Source of the DNA: an uncultured Bacilli bacterium
GTDB lineage: Bacteria; Bacillota_I; Bacilli_A; RF39; UBA660
Assembly: GCA_934167875.1 (NCBI GenBank)
Contig: CAKPMC010000010.1
Location: 1 to 35,453 of the forward strand
Direction: 5' to 3'
Length of the DNA stretch: 35,453 bases
This document shows positions 1 through 8,972 of the stretch, in pieces (within the stretch, counting starts at the first letter, position 1; every line of letters begins with the position of its first letter). Below the pieces are notes generated by a model, which saw nothing but the letters and a program-made list of their open reading frames with translations, was not told the origin of the DNA and searched no databases. A program made the position numbers and the translations under genes.

Positions 1-437
1 GTATTGATATTCTTTTTTATGTAATCTTGTAATGTATCAAATGTAGTGTAATCATCAAAATCATAAGATTGAAATACGTATATATTATTGATTTCAGTTT
101 CCAATATTTCCTTCTGTGATTTTAGTGCTTCTAATTGTTCTGAAGTTGGATTTTCTGGCATGTATGCTAATATTTCTGTTGGCTTATTGGCACCAGCTTT
201 GTTGTTAAAAATAAAGGCTAATCCCTCTAGTGATAAACGTAAGGCATTTATATATAACGAATCTTCATCAATATAATAATGATCTGATAATTTGAACTCT
301 GTACTAGAAACAACTTCATTTTTAAAATCTGTTTCGTGTGTTGAAGACTCAAAGTATCCATCCTCATCAGGGCATACGAAAGTACCAAATGCTAATACAT
401 TTCCATCTTCAAAAATAACTATACCTTTTTCTTTCAT
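1..437 (-). CDS. Unknown protein, 3' end cut by window edge
   Basis: An open frame runs from an ATG at 437 to the left edge of the window with no stop, giving at least 145 codons. The start is one base after the ligA stop (TAA-T-ATG), so it is probably translationally coupled to ligA, with only a weak Shine-Dalgarno (GTAGG) ahead of it. The visible protein begins MKEKGIVIFEDG, is acidic, has no signal peptide or membrane segment, and has a helical Glu/Lys-rich stretch (about residues 98-117). I do not recognise the family. Its place at the end of the pcrA-ligA operon is all that context offers. It is not the CamS/YerH lipoprotein that follows ligA in Bacillus, because it lacks a lipobox. Confidence 0.7.
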   Translation of the reverse strand, partial: MKEKGIVIFEDGNVLAFGTFVCPDEDGYFESSTHETDFKNEVVSSTEFKLSDHYYIDEDSLYINALRLSLEGLAFIFNNKAGANKPTEILAYMPENPTSEQLEALKSQKEILETEINNIYVFQSYDFDDYTTFDTLQDYIKKNIN

Positions 438-438
438 A

Positions 439-2415
439 TTAAAGCCTACTTTCTAAATCATCTTCATTCCAAATTGGAATACCTAATTCTAATGCTTTTG
501 TATATTTGCTTCCAGGATTTTCACCAACTATTACGGCACTAGTCTTTTTACTAACAGAAGAAGAGGTTTTGCCACCAAGATTTTCTATTTTTTCTTCTAC
601 TTCATCTCTTGTATATTTAGTAAGTGTACCAGTAATTACGAATGTTTTGCCATTAAAATTTTCATTAATTACTACTTTAGGTCCGGTATATTCCATATTT
701 ACATTTAATTCTTTCAATTCATTAATAATATTAATATTTTTTTCATCTTTAAAGAAATCAACAATACTTTTAGCTATTATTTCACCAATATCAGGTATTT
801 GATTTAATTCTTCAAAACTAGCATTCATTAATCTATCTAAATTTTCATAACGCATAGCTAATATTTTAGATGTTTTTTCACCAACATTAGGAATACCTAA
901 ACCAAATAATAATCTCTCTAGTGAATTATTTTTAGAATTATTTATTGCTTCAATTAAATTATCAATTGACTTATTGCCATAACCTTCTAGCTCAGTTAAC
1001 TCATCACGATAACGATCAAGTTTATAAATATCAGTAATATCTTTAATATATTTTAAGTTATAAAAATCTTCTATTATTCTATCTCCTAAACCATCTATAT
1101 TCATAGCTTTTCTAGATACAAAGTGACATAATCCTTCAATATGTCTAGCTGGACAATGAGGATTGATACAGAAATAATCAACTTGTCCTTCTTTTTTAAA
1201 GATTGGTTCATTACACATAGGACATCTAGTAATCATTTCAAAATCTTTTTCCTTACCGGTACGTCTATCAAGTTTTACTTCACCAACTTCAGGGATAACA
1301 TCACCTGCTTTATGAATGGAAACAGTATCACCTATTTTTAAACCTTTAGCTATAACATAATCTTCATTATGCAAAGTAGCACGTGATATAGTTGAACCTG
1401 CTACTATTACTGGCTCTAAAACAGCATTAGGAGTTATTTGACCAGTTCTACCAACAGTAAAAATAATATCTTTTAACTTAGTTAATACTTCTTCTGCTGG
1501 AAACTTATAAGCAATGGCCCATTTTGGATGATGAGCAGTGAAACCTAACTTTTTCTGTTCATCCAAACTATTTACTTTTACTACTACACCATCAATATCA
1601 TAAGCAAGATGTGGTCTTTCTTCACCTTTATATTTAATATAGTCTAGAATACCTGTAACATCAGTTACTAATAAATTATTAGGATTAGTTTTAAAGCCTA
1701 GTTTTTTCATAAATTCTAGTGCTTCCCAATGAGTTTTAATACCATAATCTTCAGGATTTGGTAAGTGATATATCCAACAATCTAATTTACGAGAAGCAGC
1801 TATTTTAGAATCTAACTGTCTAATTGATCCAGCTGCAGCATTACGGCAATTTTGGAGAAGTGGTTGATTTTTGGCTTTTCTTTCTTCATTTAATTTTTTA
1901 AGAGTTTCTTTACTCATATAGATTTCGCCACGGACTTCAATATCAATTTCCTCTTTTAAAGTTAAAGGAACGGTTTTAATAGTTTTTACATTATTAGTAA
2001 TATCTTCACCTACTGTACCATTACCACGGGTAGCAGCAGTTACTAATTTTCCTTTCTCATAATGAAGAGAAACACTCAGACCATCTATTTTTAATTCACA
2101 TACATATTCAGGATTTATTCCCTCTTTTTTAATTCTAGCATCAAAAGCTCTTATTTCATCTTCGTTGAAAACATCGCCTAAAGACATCATTGGGATTTTA
2201 TGAGTAACTTTTTTAAATTCATCTAATACTACGCCACCAACACGATGAGTTGGAGAATCACTTCTTATTAATTCAGGATATTTTTCTTCCAATATTTGAA
2301 GTTCCCTAAATAATTTATCATACTCTTGATCTGTTATAGTTGGATTATCTAGAACATGATAATTATAATTTGCTTCATTTAAAATTGTTACTAATTCATC
2401 TATTCTATCTTTCAT
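439..2415 (-). CDS. ligA: NAD-dependent DNA ligase LigA
   Basis: Seals nicks in duplex DNA during replication and repair, using NAD+ to adenylate an active-site lysine. The order of parts fits LigA: N-terminal NMN-binding helices, the adenylation motif KIDG near residue 109 (catalytic Lys), an OB fold, a four-cysteine zinc finger (CPMC...CINPHC, roughly residues 400-425), helix-hairpin-helix repeats, and a C-terminal BRCT domain (about 585-658). The length, about 658 residues, is normal. The start is uncertain: an ATG at 2424 overlaps the upstream stop but touches the AAAGAG ribosome site, while the ATG at 2415 has about 9 nt of spacing, so I use 2415. It follows the HipA-like gene without a gap and belongs to the pcrA operon. 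Confidence 0.96.
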   Translation of the reverse strand: MKDRIDELVTILNEANYNYHVLDNPTITDQEYDKLFRELQILEEKYPELIRSDSPTHRVGGVVLDEFKKVTHKIPMMSLGDVFNEDEIRAFDARIKKEGINPEYVCELKIDGLSVSLHYEKGKLVTAATRGNGTVGEDITNNVKTIKTVPLTLKEEIDIEVRGEIYMSKETLKKLNEERKAKNQPLLQNCRNAAAGSIRQLDSKIAASRKLDCWIYHLPNPEDYGIKTHWEALEFMKKLGFKTNPNNLLVTDVTGILDYIKYKGEERPHLAYDIDGVVVKVNSLDEQKKLGFTAHHPKWAIAYKFPAEEVLTKLKDIIFTVGRTGQITPNAVLEPVIVAGSTISRATLHNEDYVIAKGLKIGDTVSIHKAGDVIPEVGEVKLDRRTGKEKDFEMITRCPMCNEPIFKKEGQVDYFCINPHCPARHIEGLCHFVSRKAMNIDGLGDRIIEDFYNLKYIKDITDIYKLDRYRDELTELEGYGNKSIDNLIEAINNSKNNSLERLLFGLGIPNVGEKTSKILAMRYENLDRLMNASFEELNQIPDIGEIIAKSIVDFFKDEKNINIINELKELNVNMEYTGPKVVINENFNGKTFVITGTLTKYTRDEVEEKIENLGGKTSSSVSKKTSAVIVGENPGSKYTKALELGIPIWNEDDLESRL

Positions 2416-2420
2416 ATAGT

Positions 2421-3326
2421 TCATCTCTTTCTTATATCTTTATTGTCAGTTAAGGCTTTTTCTATTCTATTTTTATGACTTTTGTATTCTTGTAGATAAT
2501 ACTTTTTATATATATCTGACATAGGTATACCTGTTTTATTTTCAATTCTAGTAAATATATTAATTAAGTTTTCTTCACTAATAATCCATAACTTTTCTTT
2601 TATAATGTCAGAAAATTCACTACTACTTACTTTTTGAAAATCGGCTATAGTTTTCCATATCATACTATAAGTTTTTTCCTCTAATCCCATAGAAACAAAA
2701 GCATTCTTACCACTTGTGGTTAGAATTCCTTCATTATCATAAATGGGAGATAACTTTATTTCATCACTAGACTCCATTATTTCCCAGTTATCAGAATGAC
2801 GATCATAATTACATATTATAATATCAAAAATAAACATATTTACAATTTGATTCATTAAATCAGATATTATTTGATCTTTATTAGGATTATTAGCATATCT
2901 ATATTCTAATGCATCCCAAATTGACTCTAAATTATTAAATTCTTCTATATTTCTATTTTCAGTCATATAGTGATAACATTCAGATAGTAACTCACTACCG
3001 AGAGTATAATCTACATTAGCTTTTTTATAACTTTCAGATATACATCCTCGATGGTTATCAAATAGAGCTAAGTAATAGTTTACATGATCAATTCCAAAAT
3101 CTTGGGCTAGTTCTTCCGCAACTAACTCACTATATAAAGCAGCTGTTTCATTGTATTTATAAAAATATTCTTTACCATCATATTTAAAACTAAAAGTAAT
3201 ACCAGTACTACTTTGAAATATTAGATTAATCTTATCATTATTTTTTAATTTATCTAGACTTGTATCTGTAACACCTATTTCTCTTAACATTTCATTTACA
3301 TCAATATAACCATTTATTTGTTTCAT
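2421..3326 (-). CDS. HipA/CtkA-like protein kinase
   Basis: About 301 residues. It carries kinase hallmarks of the HipA/phosphatidylinositol-kinase-like fold: a possible ATP-binding lysine in FYKYNE (about residue 57), the catalytic loop NYDRHSDNW (Asp about 175, Asn about 180), and a metal-binding PIYDNE (Asp about 197) in the place of DFG. HipA-type kinases phosphorylate proteins on Ser/Thr (E. coli HipA targets GltX); the substrate here is unknown. The ATG at 3326 has a normally spaced AGGATGG, while the ATG at 3335 overlaps it. The gene lies between the 147-residue membrane protein (10 nt upstream) and ligA (stop overlapping the possible ligA ATG). No HipB-like HTH antitoxin is next to it, so a toxin-antitoxin role is not supported; a stand-alone signalling kinase is as likely. 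Confidence 0.72.
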   Translation of the reverse strand: MKQINGYIDVNEMLREIGVTDTSLDKLKNNDKINLIFQSSTGITFSFKYDGKEYFYKYNETAALYSELVAEELAQDFGIDHVNYYLALFDNHRGCISESYKKANVDYTLGSELLSECYHYMTENRNIEEFNNLESIWDALEYRYANNPNKDQIISDLMNQIVNMFIFDIIICNYDRHSDNWEIMESSDEIKLSPIYDNEGILTTSGKNAFVSMGLEEKTYSMIWKTIADFQKVSSSEFSDIIKEKLWIISEENLINIFTRIENKTGIPMSDIYKKYYLQEYKSHKNRIEKALTDNKDIRKR

Positions 3327-3336
3327 AATAACCATC

Positions 3337-3780
3337 CTATCTATTTATGGCACCATCTGGCTTAGTAGTAGTTTTTATCCACTCATTTAAATCTTCATCT
3401 ATTATTTTATTTTTTACTTCTTCATAAGTTTCTTCATCATTATATGGACCATATATATTATCTTCAGAAGTGTCAATTATATAAAATTTTACTATTATAT
3501 TATCAGTTGATGATTCTAAACATTTTAGGGAAATATATCTTTTTCCATATGAAAATTCAACTATATAATCTTCTATTCCTATTTGTTTATTATTGTCTTT
3601 AGTTTCAAAGATATTATCAATATATTTACCTAATACAACATTAGTTTCACTAGTTTTTTTGATGGCATAGTTATTAGGTAAATCATAAGTCCATTTTTCA
3701 ATTTTAGGATTAGTGAAGATATAAATTAATAATGCTCCTATTAAGAAAAAAATAATTATCCACAATAATCTTTTTTTCAT
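3337..3780 (-). CDS. Small membrane-anchored protein, unknown
   Basis: About 147 residues. An N-terminal basic patch (MKKR) is followed by one hydrophobic segment (about residues 4-22), then a hydrophilic domain rich in Lys, Asp and Glu that should face outward. There is no lipobox cysteine, so it is probably held by an uncleaved signal anchor. I start it at 3780, one base after the nucleotidyltransferase stop; a longer reading from 3816 lies inside that gene and lacks a ribosome site. The Shine-Dalgarno is poor, suggesting coupled translation. The family is not recognised. Operon position links it to pcrA, the kinase and ligA, but nothing in the protein explains why. Confidence 0.65.
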   Translation of the reverse strand: MKKRLLWIIIFFLIGALLIYIFTNPKIEKWTYDLPNNYAIKKTSETNVVLGKYIDNIFETKDNNKQIGIEDYIVEFSYGKRYISLKCLESSTDNIIVKFYIIDTSEDNIYGPYNDEETYEEVKNKIIDEDLNEWIKTTTKPDGAINR

Positions 3781-3781
3781 T

Positions 3782-4696
3782 TTACTTTTTCCACAAATTT
3801 TGTGGATAAACACCATCTTTTATTAGTTCATTAATAGCATTAACTACACTTTCTTTATCTTCCTTATAAGTAACTCCTTCCCATTTAGCAGTAGTTGGTA
3901 TTACAAGTGTTTTGGCATAGTTTTCAGCTGTTGCCATAGCAAGTACATCTGGTATTAAATATTCACATTTTAAAATATTATCTTTATTATTATCTAAGAA
4001 TTTAGGAAAATGTTCTTCAATGTATGGGAATATACTTGGATTAAATCCTAACATGTTCATTGATACATAAGTATCATCTTTAATTTCAAATGGCATACTT
4101 CCATCAAGTGGAGTAGCTGTGATAATACCATTTTCTTTAATAACGCTACTTTCAACTAGTTTTTCTAGTTTGTTACCATCTACTTTGCATACGCCTCTTT
4201 TTACAGCTCCATTTTCAGTTAGAGTATTTATTACATGATAACCAACTACAGCATAAGTATTTTCTTCTTTTTCTTCTTTTAGAAAGTTACTTATTGTATT
4301 ATAAGCATCTCTTCCATAGAAATCATCAGAATTAATGATGGCAAATGGTTCATTAATTAGGTTTTTAGCTGATAAAATAGCATGAGCTGTACCCCATGGT
4401 TTTACTCTATCCTCAGGACATGTATAACCTGCTGGTAAATCATTTAAATCTTGGAAAGCGTATTCAACTTTAATTTTATCTTCTACTCTTTTACCAATTG
4501 TTTCTTTAAATACATCATAGTTTTCTTTTTTTATTATGAAAACAATTTTATTGAAACCAGCTTTTATCGCATCATAGACTGAATAATCAATAATAAATTC
4601 ATCATTAGGTCCTACTGGCTCAATCTGTTTTAGACCACCAAAACGGCTTCCCATGCCTGCTGCCATAATTAATAGGGTTAAATTTTTTTCTTTCAT
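3782..4696 (-). CDS. Sugar-phosphate nucleotidyltransferase-like protein
   Basis: 304 residues of the NTP_transferase (GT-A) fold. The nucleotide-binding signature AAGMGSRFGGLKQ sits at residues 12-24, and a metal-binding NSDDFYG follows in mid-protein. Such enzymes join a sugar 1-phosphate to an NTP to make an activated sugar for envelope polymers, but neither sugar nor nucleotide can be read from the sequence. There is no left-handed beta-helix acetyltransferase domain, so it is not GlmU-like. The start at 4696 has a clean AAGGAG 5 nt upstream and lies 9 nt behind pcrA, so it is the second gene of that operon. It could make precursors for wall or capsule glycans, but no glycosyltransferase is nearby. 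Confidence 0.8.
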   Translation of the reverse strand: MKEKNLTLLIMAAGMGSRFGGLKQIEPVGPNDEFIIDYSVYDAIKAGFNKIVFIIKKENYDVFKETIGKRVEDKIKVEYAFQDLNDLPAGYTCPEDRVKPWGTAHAILSAKNLINEPFAIINSDDFYGRDAYNTISNFLKEEKEENTYAVVGYHVINTLTENGAVKRGVCKVDGNKLEKLVESSVIKENGIITATPLDGSMPFEIKDDTYVSMNMLGFNPSIFPYIEEHFPKFLDNNKDNILKCEYLIPDVLAMATAENYAKTLVIPTTAKWEGVTYKEDKESVVNAINELIKDGVYPQNLWKK

Positions 4697-4705
4697 AGTT
4701 TCTCC

Positions 4706-6802
4706 TTAAACTTTTTTTATACTCTTATGATTTTTCATTAATTTTTTGATACCATATGGGCTCTTAAAAGCAATACTAACTAATGTATTTGTAACTTCAA
4801 CTACACGACCTGCTCCAAATGTATCATGATATGCATAATCGCCAACTTTCCAGTCGACATCTTCTGAATAAAATTTTTCTTCTTTGTTAATTTTAATTTC
4901 GGGTTTTGTTTCTTCTTTTTGATTAGTATCTATTAAGTCTTTATTTATTTCACCAATAAATCTACTTGGTGGATTCACTTGATCTTTTCCATATAACATT
5001 CTGCGTCTTGCATTAACTAAATATAATCTTTCTTTAGCACGAGTAATCGCAACATAAGCAAGACGTCTTTCTTCTTCTAATTCTTGATTATCCATTAGAG
5101 AATTCATATGTGGAAAAATTCCTTCTTCTAATCCAATTACAAAAACATCATTAAATTCTAGACCCTTTACTGAGTGAACAGTCATTAGACTAACTTTATC
5201 TTTAGCATCTTTATATTCTTCTCTATCACTAACTAAGCTTACTTCAAATAAGAAATCCTCTAGAGAAATAACACCATCTCTTTCTTCGAAAGCTTTAGTA
5301 ATTGATTTGAATTCTTCTAAGTTTTCAAGTCTAATATCTGCTTCTAAAGTCTTCTCATTTTCTAGTTCTTGACGATAACCAGTTGTATCTAAGATTTTAT
5401 CTACTAATTCAGTAAGAGTTACATTTTCTGCAACCTTTTTTAAATCTTCGATTGTGTTTTTAAACTCTAATTCTTTACCTGATGTGATTACTTCATACAT
5501 GCTTTTACCTTCAATATCAGCAAGAGTTGCTAAATTAGAAATAGTTTTTAGACCAATTCCTCTTTTAGGACTATTAATAACTCTTTGAAGAGATACGTTA
5601 TCTTTCTCATTATGAATTAATCTTAAGTAAGACATTAAATCTTTAATTTCTTTACGGGCATAGAAGTAAAAACTACCTACTACACGATATGGAATATTTT
5701 CTTTTAGCATTTCTTCTTCAACAGTACGAGACTGAGCATTAGTTCTATAAAGAACAGCTATTTCATCTGGACTTTTGCCATCATTAATTAATTTTTTAAT
5801 AGTACTAGCTACATAGTGAGCTTCATCTTTTTCATCATAACTGCGATAATAAGTTAGTTTGTCTCCTTCACCTTTATCACTCCATAAATTTTTATCTTTT
5901 CTATTTTGATTATTTTGAATTACTTGGTTAGCAGCATTTAAAATATTTTGAGTAGAACGATAATTCTGTTCTAGTTTGATCGTTTTTGCTTCCTTATAAT
6001 CTTTTTCAAAGTTTAAAATATTACGATAATTAGCTCCTCTAAATGAATAAATTGATTGGTTTTCATCACCTACTACACAAACATTTCTATATTTAGATGC
6101 CATTAATTTAGTTAGAGTATATTGAGCTTCATTAGTATCCTGATACTCATCTATTAGAATATATTGAAAACGTTCTTGATAGCGATCTAAAATGTCTTCA
6201 TGTTCTCTAAATAATTTAATTGGTAGTAATAATAAATCATCAAAATCAACTGAGTTATTAGTTTTTAATTTTTGCTCATATTTTTCATATACTTCTAATA
6301 CAACTTTTTCAAATTCAGTAGTAGCATATATTTCGTACTGCTTTGGTGACATCAATTCATTTTTACAACCACTTATTTTATTTTTAATAGCAGTTGGATT
6401 ATATTGTTTAGGATCATAATTCAAATCTTTTAAAATTCTTTTAATTACAGTTAGCGAATCGTCACTATCCATAATACAAAAGTTTTTATCGTATCCTAAA
6501 ACTGCATAATTTTCTCTTAATAGTTTTAAACCAAAAGAGTGAAATGTTGATACCTGTAAATTTCTGGCTACTTCGCCAATTAGTTTAAATAGACGTTCTT
6601 GCATTTCTTTAGCTGCTTTATTAGTAAAGGTTATAGCTAAAATATTATAGGGACTAATATTTTTTTCTTCTATTAAATAAGCAATACGAGTAGTTAAAAC
6701 CTTAGTTTTACCACTTCCAGCACCAGCTAAAACTAGTAATGGACCATCTGTTGTTAGTACAGCTTCTTTTTGTTTATCGTTTAAATTCGTTAAATCTATC
6801 AT
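4706..6802 (-). CDS. pcrA: ATP-dependent DNA helicase PcrA (UvrD family)
   Basis: Superfamily 1A 3'-to-5' helicase for repair, plasmid rolling-circle replication and removing recombination or transcription obstacles. Walker A AGAGSGKT is at residues 26-33, the Walker B/motif II DEYQDT is near residue 220, motif III GDENQSIYSFRGA follows, and motifs V/VI (TVHSVKGLEF, YVAITRAKERL) lie near the C-terminal third. The last ~50 residues (DWKVGDYAYHDTFGAGRV) match the Tudor-like RNA-polymerase-binding domain of PcrA. At 698 residues it is slightly shorter than Bacillus PcrA. AGGAG lies 8 nt before the ATG. It is the first gene of an operon that ends with ligA, the usual Firmicutes partner, but here with three genes between them. 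Confidence 0.96.
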   Translation of the reverse strand: MIDLTNLNDKQKEAVLTTDGPLLVLAGAGSGKTKVLTTRIAYLIEEKNISPYNILAITFTNKAAKEMQERLFKLIGEVARNLQVSTFHSFGLKLLRENYAVLGYDKNFCIMDSDDSLTVIKRILKDLNYDPKQYNPTAIKNKISGCKNELMSPKQYEIYATTEFEKVVLEVYEKYEQKLKTNNSVDFDDLLLLPIKLFREHEDILDRYQERFQYILIDEYQDTNEAQYTLTKLMASKYRNVCVVGDENQSIYSFRGANYRNILNFEKDYKEAKTIKLEQNYRSTQNILNAANQVIQNNQNRKDKNLWSDKGEGDKLTYYRSYDEKDEAHYVASTIKKLINDGKSPDEIAVLYRTNAQSRTVEEEMLKENIPYRVVGSFYFYARKEIKDLMSYLRLIHNEKDNVSLQRVINSPKRGIGLKTISNLATLADIEGKSMYEVITSGKELEFKNTIEDLKKVAENVTLTELVDKILDTTGYRQELENEKTLEADIRLENLEEFKSITKAFEERDGVISLEDFLFEVSLVSDREEYKDAKDKVSLMTVHSVKGLEFNDVFVIGLEEGIFPHMNSLMDNQELEEERRLAYVAITRAKERLYLVNARRRMLYGKDQVNPPSRFIGEINKDLIDTNQKEETKPEIKINKEEKFYSEDVDWKVGDYAYHDTFGAGRVVEVTNTLVSIAFKSPYGIKKLMKNHKSIKKV

Positions 6803-6822
6803 GTTATCTACTCCTTACGTTA

Positions 6823-6851
6823 ATTATACTATAGGTATTAAATTCTTTAAA
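6823..6851 (-). promoter_or_regulatory. Probable pcrA operon promoter
   Basis: On the minus strand TATAAT lies at 6828-6823, with TTTAAA 17 bp upstream at 6851-6846. The -10 box is perfect and the -35 weak. It sits about 20 bp before the pcrA ATG and just downstream of the terminator of the small membrane-protein gene, which fits an independent pcrA transcript. Confidence 0.5.
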
Positions 6852-6883
6852 GTAAATAGGCATTTTTTTACGAAATTTATACG

Positions 6884-6909
6884 AAAAAAGAACCAGTTTT
6901 ACTGGTTCC
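6884..6909 (-). terminator. Rho-independent terminator of small membrane-protein gene
   Basis: On the minus strand a GAACCAG / CTGGTTC stem (7 bp, 5-nt loop) is followed by six T residues. It starts 24 nt after the stop of the 52-residue gene and separates it from pcrA. Confidence 0.85.
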
Positions 6910-6932
6910 TAATTATTAGAATGGTATTAAAC

Positions 6933-7091
6933 TTATCTGGCAACAGTTAAGTAAAGAGCTGTTCCAATTACGAACATAGCTACAGTAGCTACTGCACTTA
7001 CCATAGTAAGATTGTACATCATAGAAAATCCTTTATCATCTAAAGCATCTTTCTTCTCATTTTCCATTTCTACTACTTCTTTTTCTTCCAT
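6933..7091 (-). CDS. 52-residue single-span membrane protein
   Basis: A small gene that simple length filters would miss. ATG at 7091, stop TAA at 6935-6933. GGAAGG lies 7 nt upstream of the ATG, a TATAAT box lies at 7130-7125, and a strong terminator follows 24 nt after the stop. The protein has an acidic/basic N-terminal half (MEEKEVVEMENEKK...) of about 25 residues and one hydrophobic helix (about residues 28-50, MYNLTMVSAVATVAMFVIG) ending in Ala-Arg. The charge pattern suggests the N-terminus stays in the cytoplasm. Function is unknown; its own promoter, RBS and terminator argue that it is a genuine expressed gene. Confidence 0.78.
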   Translation of the reverse strand: MEEKEVVEMENEKKDALDDKGFSMMYNLTMVSAVATVAMFVIGTALYLTVAR

Positions 7092-7124
7092 ATTAATACC
7101 TTCCTTTTTCTATTTTCTATACTG

Positions 7125-7130
7125 ATTATA
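7125..7130 (-). promoter_or_regulatory. -10 box before small membrane-protein gene
   Basis: A perfect TATAAT on the minus strand about 33 bp before the ATG at 7091. I see no good -35 hexamer at the right spacing, so the assignment rests on the -10 box and the absence of another promoter for this single-gene unit. Confidence 0.4.
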
Positions 7131-7175
7131 CTATAACTTTTTATAAATAGATACTCTTATTTTTTATCTTTACAT

Positions 7176-8966
7176 TTATTTACGTTCTGGTTGATTGCCA
7201 TTAGGTTTTCCTGCAGATTCATTACCATTATTTGGGTTATCTCCATTACCAGGCATATTTCCACCATTATTCATTCTATTACTAGTTCCCACAGTAGTAG
7301 AAATTGATGATACTGTAAAACTTGTATAGGTTTCATTATCAATCTTAATAGTATAAGTTGTACCCTTTTTTAGTTTGCTTGATGATACAGTAATAGCTTG
7401 ATAGGTTTTAGTAGGAGTATATTCAAGTATAGTATTTTCATTTTCATCAGTAATAGTTATTTTTTTATTTGTATAACTACTAGTAAAAATAATAGTAGCA
7501 TTATATTGAGTTGAATTAGAACTAATACCCTGTACCATGCCACTAGAACCTGCTGCTATTAAAGAACCACCATTTACAATTAATTCTCCATCATAATCTA
7601 AGGCACCATCACCATTACTAGTTGGTCCATCTACTATAATAGTACCTCCATATATGTATCCACTACCATTAATATCAATACCATCACCACTAGCATTAAC
7701 ATAAATATTGCCATCATTGATAGTTAAAATATTAGTAGTATTATTAGTATAATTATTAGCACCAGGTCTATTCATACTTGATGAATCACTACCCCCTGCC
7801 ACATTAATACCATCATCACTAGCTACTATTTTAATATCGCCATTATTAATGGTTATTTTAGCAGCTTCTATTCCTTCATAGCTTTCTTTAATGTCAATAT
7901 TACCATTATCAATAATAATTTCTGTATCAGCATGAATACCATCATCACCTGATGAAATAGTATAACTACCAGCTATAATACCAATATAATTATTGGAATG
8001 AATTGCGTCATCCGATGTATCTAAATTAAAGGTTCCATCTTCTATAACTATATTACTACCAGCTTTTAATCCTTTAGCGCTTTTAGTATCAGTAGTATTT
8101 TTACTGCCCCAATTTCCCCAGTTAGAATTTGATTTGCTACTATTAGTACTTCCATTTCCAGTTTTAATAGTAAAATTACCATTTTTTATAATTAGTTTAG
8201 TTTCTGCTTGAATACCATCTAAAGTAGCATCAATATTAAAAGTACCATTTTCAATTAAAATATAACCTTTATCTTTATCTTCAGTATTAGTTGATTTGAT
8301 ACCATCTCCTAGAGAAGTTATATCAAAATTACCATCTATAATATAAACAGAATCTTTTCCTCTAATACCATCATCAGCTGATGAAATAGTATAATTACCA
8401 TTTATTATTTTTAAATCATCTTTAGATACAATACCATCTTGATAGTTAGCTTTAACAGTTAATGAACCAGTACCATCAAATACTAAATCATCTTTACTAT
8501 AAATAGTAGCATTAATATCTTCATCATAATTTGAATAATTTGAACCATCTTCTAAATAATTATTAGAATTATCACTTAAGTAGATTATTACTGTTTTAGC
8601 CTTTTTAACATAGATAGCTGGACCACTAGAATTAGTAATACTTACATTATTTAAAATAAGTTTTACATAATCATTAGTATCTACAGTAATCATACCATCA
8701 GTAATAGTTCCAGATAAATTATAAATCCCACCAGTAGTTATAGTAATACTATCTGTTAAAGTTAAATCTTTAGTTTGATAGTTATCCCAGTTAATAGCTT
8801 CATCACTGTTATCTAAATCTACAGTTGTATCTATATCAGTTATTTTATCTATCGCAATATCATTATCATTTTCCTTATTAGTTTTATTTATAATTAAATA
8901 TACAATTGTTAGTAATATTAATATAACTAAAATTATATATATTATTAATTCTTTTTTATTTTTCAT
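7176..8966 (-). CDS. Cthe_2159-like carbohydrate-binding beta-helix protein
   Basis: 596 residues. A signal anchor at residues 5-25 is followed by repeated strands with the recurring pattern DDGI/DGI plus NG(N/T/D)(F/Y/I), spaced about 20-25 residues (TISSADDGIRG, NFDITSLGDGIKS, TLDGIQ, DDAIHSNN, DDGIHADTE, DDGINVAGG). This matches the right-handed parallel beta-helix family of Clostridium thermocellum Cthe_2159, a cellulose/acidic-sugar binder. The C-terminal ~30 residues are a Gly/Asn/Pro-rich tail (GGNMPGNGDNPNNGN), probably flexible and wall-spanning. It is the last gene of the VTC/DUF4956 set, 6 nt behind DUF4956, with a weak ribosome site. Probably membrane-anchored outside the cell; ligand unknown. 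Confidence 0.8.
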   Translation of the reverse strand: MKNKKELIIYIILVILILLTIVYLIINKTNKENDNDIAIDKITDIDTTVDLDNSDEAINWDNYQTKDLTLTDSITITTGGIYNLSGTITDGMITVDTNDYVKLILNNVSITNSSGPAIYVKKAKTVIIYLSDNSNNYLEDGSNYSNYDEDINATIYSKDDLVFDGTGSLTVKANYQDGIVSKDDLKIINGNYTISSADDGIRGKDSVYIIDGNFDITSLGDGIKSTNTEDKDKGYILIENGTFNIDATLDGIQAETKLIIKNGNFTIKTGNGSTNSSKSNSNWGNWGSKNTTDTKSAKGLKAGSNIVIEDGTFNLDTSDDAIHSNNYIGIIAGSYTISSGDDGIHADTEIIIDNGNIDIKESYEGIEAAKITINNGDIKIVASDDGINVAGGSDSSSMNRPGANNYTNNTTNILTINDGNIYVNASGDGIDINGSGYIYGGTIIVDGPTSNGDGALDYDGELIVNGGSLIAAGSSGMVQGISSNSTQYNATIIFTSSYTNKKITITDENENTILEYTPTKTYQAITVSSSKLKKGTTYTIKIDNETYTSFTVSSISTTVGTSNRMNNGGNMPGNGDNPNNGNESAGKPNGNQPERK

Positions 8967-8972
8967 AATCTT

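Noticed and set aside
2421..3816. Toxin-antitoxin module made of the kinase and the 147-residue protein
   Set aside because: The 147-residue protein is a membrane-anchored outer domain without HTH, unlike HipB.
7600..8720. Recurring ccatcatca-like and attaccat-like words resembling direct repeats or a CRISPR array
   Set aside because: Spacing is uneven and follows DDGI/NGNF protein turns of the beta-helix gene; no constant repeat with unique spacers is seen.
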